NCBI GenBank assembly: GCA_963785645.1 | Contig: CAWAWG010000021.1 | Coordinates: 1-64,000, forward strand | From: Trebonia sp963785645 | GTDB taxonomy: Bacteria > Actinomycetota > Actinomycetes > Streptosporangiales > Streptosporangiaceae | Direction: 5' to 3' | Length of the DNA: 64,000 bases | In this document: positions 63,291 to 64,000 of the stretch, piece by piece | Layout of the letters: every line of letters starts with the position of its first letter | Position numbering within the stretch: position 1 is the stretch's first letter | Position numbers and translations under genes: made by a program | Notes under the pieces: generated by a model | The model's database searches: none | What the model was told of the DNA's origin: nothing | The model's input: only the letters and a program-made list of their open reading frames with translations

Positions 63291-63989
63291 TCAGCCTACC
63301 GGCGCATGGGTATGCGCGACGTCGGGAAGCACCCTGGCCGCCGTCTCGTAGATCGTCCGGACTTCCTCGCGGGTGAGGTGGACCACGCCCTCCTTCATCC
63401 GGCTGCGCCGCTTGAAGTACTTGCGCAGCGCGGGCCCGGTGAACACGTCGACGTTCCTGATCGTGGCGATGTCCCAGGGGATCTTCGGCCCGTAGATGGC
63501 GAGCGCGGGCCGGACCGTGATCTCGGTGCCAAGTGCCCCGGACAGGATCTCGCTGGCCTGTGTCGCCTCCCACACCGCGTGCTCAAGCCGGTCCTTCTGC
63601 GACTCGGGTCCGTGGTACAGCTTCTTGCCGTTCCAGGTCCTGATCGGCAGCTTGGGATTCCACCGCTCCGAGTCGATGGCGTAGACGCCGGTGGGGCCGA
63701 TGACCAGGTGGTCGATGAACTCACGGCTGTCCGGGATGGGCAGCGCGTTAAGTGCGAAATATCCCTCGCGCCGCAACCTCCCCAGCTGCTTATTCGTGGC
63801 CTTTCTGGCACCGGGGAAAGTGGCGCCGTTGCGGTACATGGCGGCATTGCGCGACCGGTAGACGGTGTCGACGATCCCGGCGAGGATCGCGAGCGTGAGG
63901 GCGATCGCCCAGTTCCTGGTGAGGATGAAGAACAGGATGCCGACGACCAGCATGATCGTGGCCCGTATGCGGTACAGACGCATCTGCAC
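63291..63989 (-). CDS. NERD-domain membrane protein (may run off the window)
   Basis: The 232 visible residues have two N-terminal membrane helices (IRATIMLVVGILFFILTRNW, ALTLAILAGIVDTVYRSRNA), then a nuclease-related (NERD) domain. Its parts are LRREGYFALNALPIPDSREF, IDHLVIGPTGVYAIDSERWN and RTWNGKKLYHGPESQKDRLE. The end is ITVRPALAIYGPKIPWDIAT to VLPDVAHTHAPVG. The D-H-xxIGPxGVxxIDSK-like strand is the NERD hallmark; the usual Lys is Glu-Arg here. The start GTG 63989 is 12 bp from the edge, so more may lie outside. Nuclease activity has not been shown for this subgroup. Confidence 0.78.
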   Translation of the reverse strand: MQMRLYRIRATIMLVVGILFFILTRNWAIALTLAILAGIVDTVYRSRNAAMYRNGATFPGARKATNKQLGRLRREGYFALNALPIPDSREFIDHLVIGPTGVYAIDSERWNPKLPIRTWNGKKLYHGPESQKDRLEHAVWEATQASEILSGALGTEITVRPALAIYGPKIPWDIATIRNVDVFTGPALRKYFKRRSRMKEGVVHLTREEVRTIYETAARVLPDVAHTHAPVG

Positions 63990-64000
63990 ATCCGGTGGCA

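Overview
The window is very GC-rich DNA (about 70%) with frequent GTG starts, TAGGCT-like -10 boxes, a mycothiol gene (mshB), a WXG100/EccC pair, an actinobacterial-type HelD and DUF397-, DUF2277- and DUF4439-type proteins. It comes from an actinobacterium (Actinomycetota), probably of the Streptomyces/Streptosporangiales type. I cannot name the genus from this sequence. Many conserved genes are cut by single-base indels, mostly in the first 20 kb. Three shifts I could resolve (pnp, fdxA, sdhA) are each repaired by removing inserted bases. Since essential genes are hit, I read these as sequence errors and annotate each locus as one gene.

Region by region. 0-2.3 kb: a broken secreted GH25 lysozyme, then about 1 kb of gene-free DNA with two long-loop inverted repeats and tandem repeats. 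2.3-5.9 kb: sdhC-sdhA-sdhB on the minus strand. 6.0-11.9 kb: an S9 peptidase, mshB, a small membrane protein, and ddaH-rocD. 12.0-15.5 kb: lysine/diaminopimelate genes (fdxA-dapC, dapD) around a lysozyme-like membrane-anchored protein. 15.7-20.1 kb: LOG-family protein, DivIVA-like protein, tag, an unknown gene and a PHP protein. 20.2-24.6 kb: helD, a small hypothetical gene, and two ferritin-like genes. 25.2-30.2 kb: a WXG100 protein and an FHA-domain EccC ATPase with no other type VII secretion genes beside them.

30.5-48.1 kb is a conserved information-processing cluster: rimP-nusA-ylxR-infB-DUF503-rbfA-truB, then a FemAB-like gene, ribF, two coiled-coil genes, rpsO-pnp, an M16 peptidase and dapB. 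48.1-50.5 kb has small conserved genes and a PrsW-like membrane protein. 50.5-52.8 kb is a DNA alkylation repair operon (ada-alkA fusion, ogt). 53.2-59.3 kb has a PHP phosphatase and an NfeD-SPFH (stomatin) pair flanked by two genes that share an unusual helix-turn-helix module. 59.5-64 kb has menA, a GNAT acetyltransferase, ilvD and a NERD-domain membrane protein.

The gaps hold several repeat types. One is a 3'-end element (tandem TTTTGACTT-like units plus a G-rich hairpin) seen after three genes. Another is a palindrome found both inside helD and in a gap at 53 kb. Others are long-loop inverted repeats, and in-frame 15- or 18-bp minisatellites in helD, eccC, nusA and truB. No tRNA, rRNA, CRISPR array or insertion sequence was recognised.
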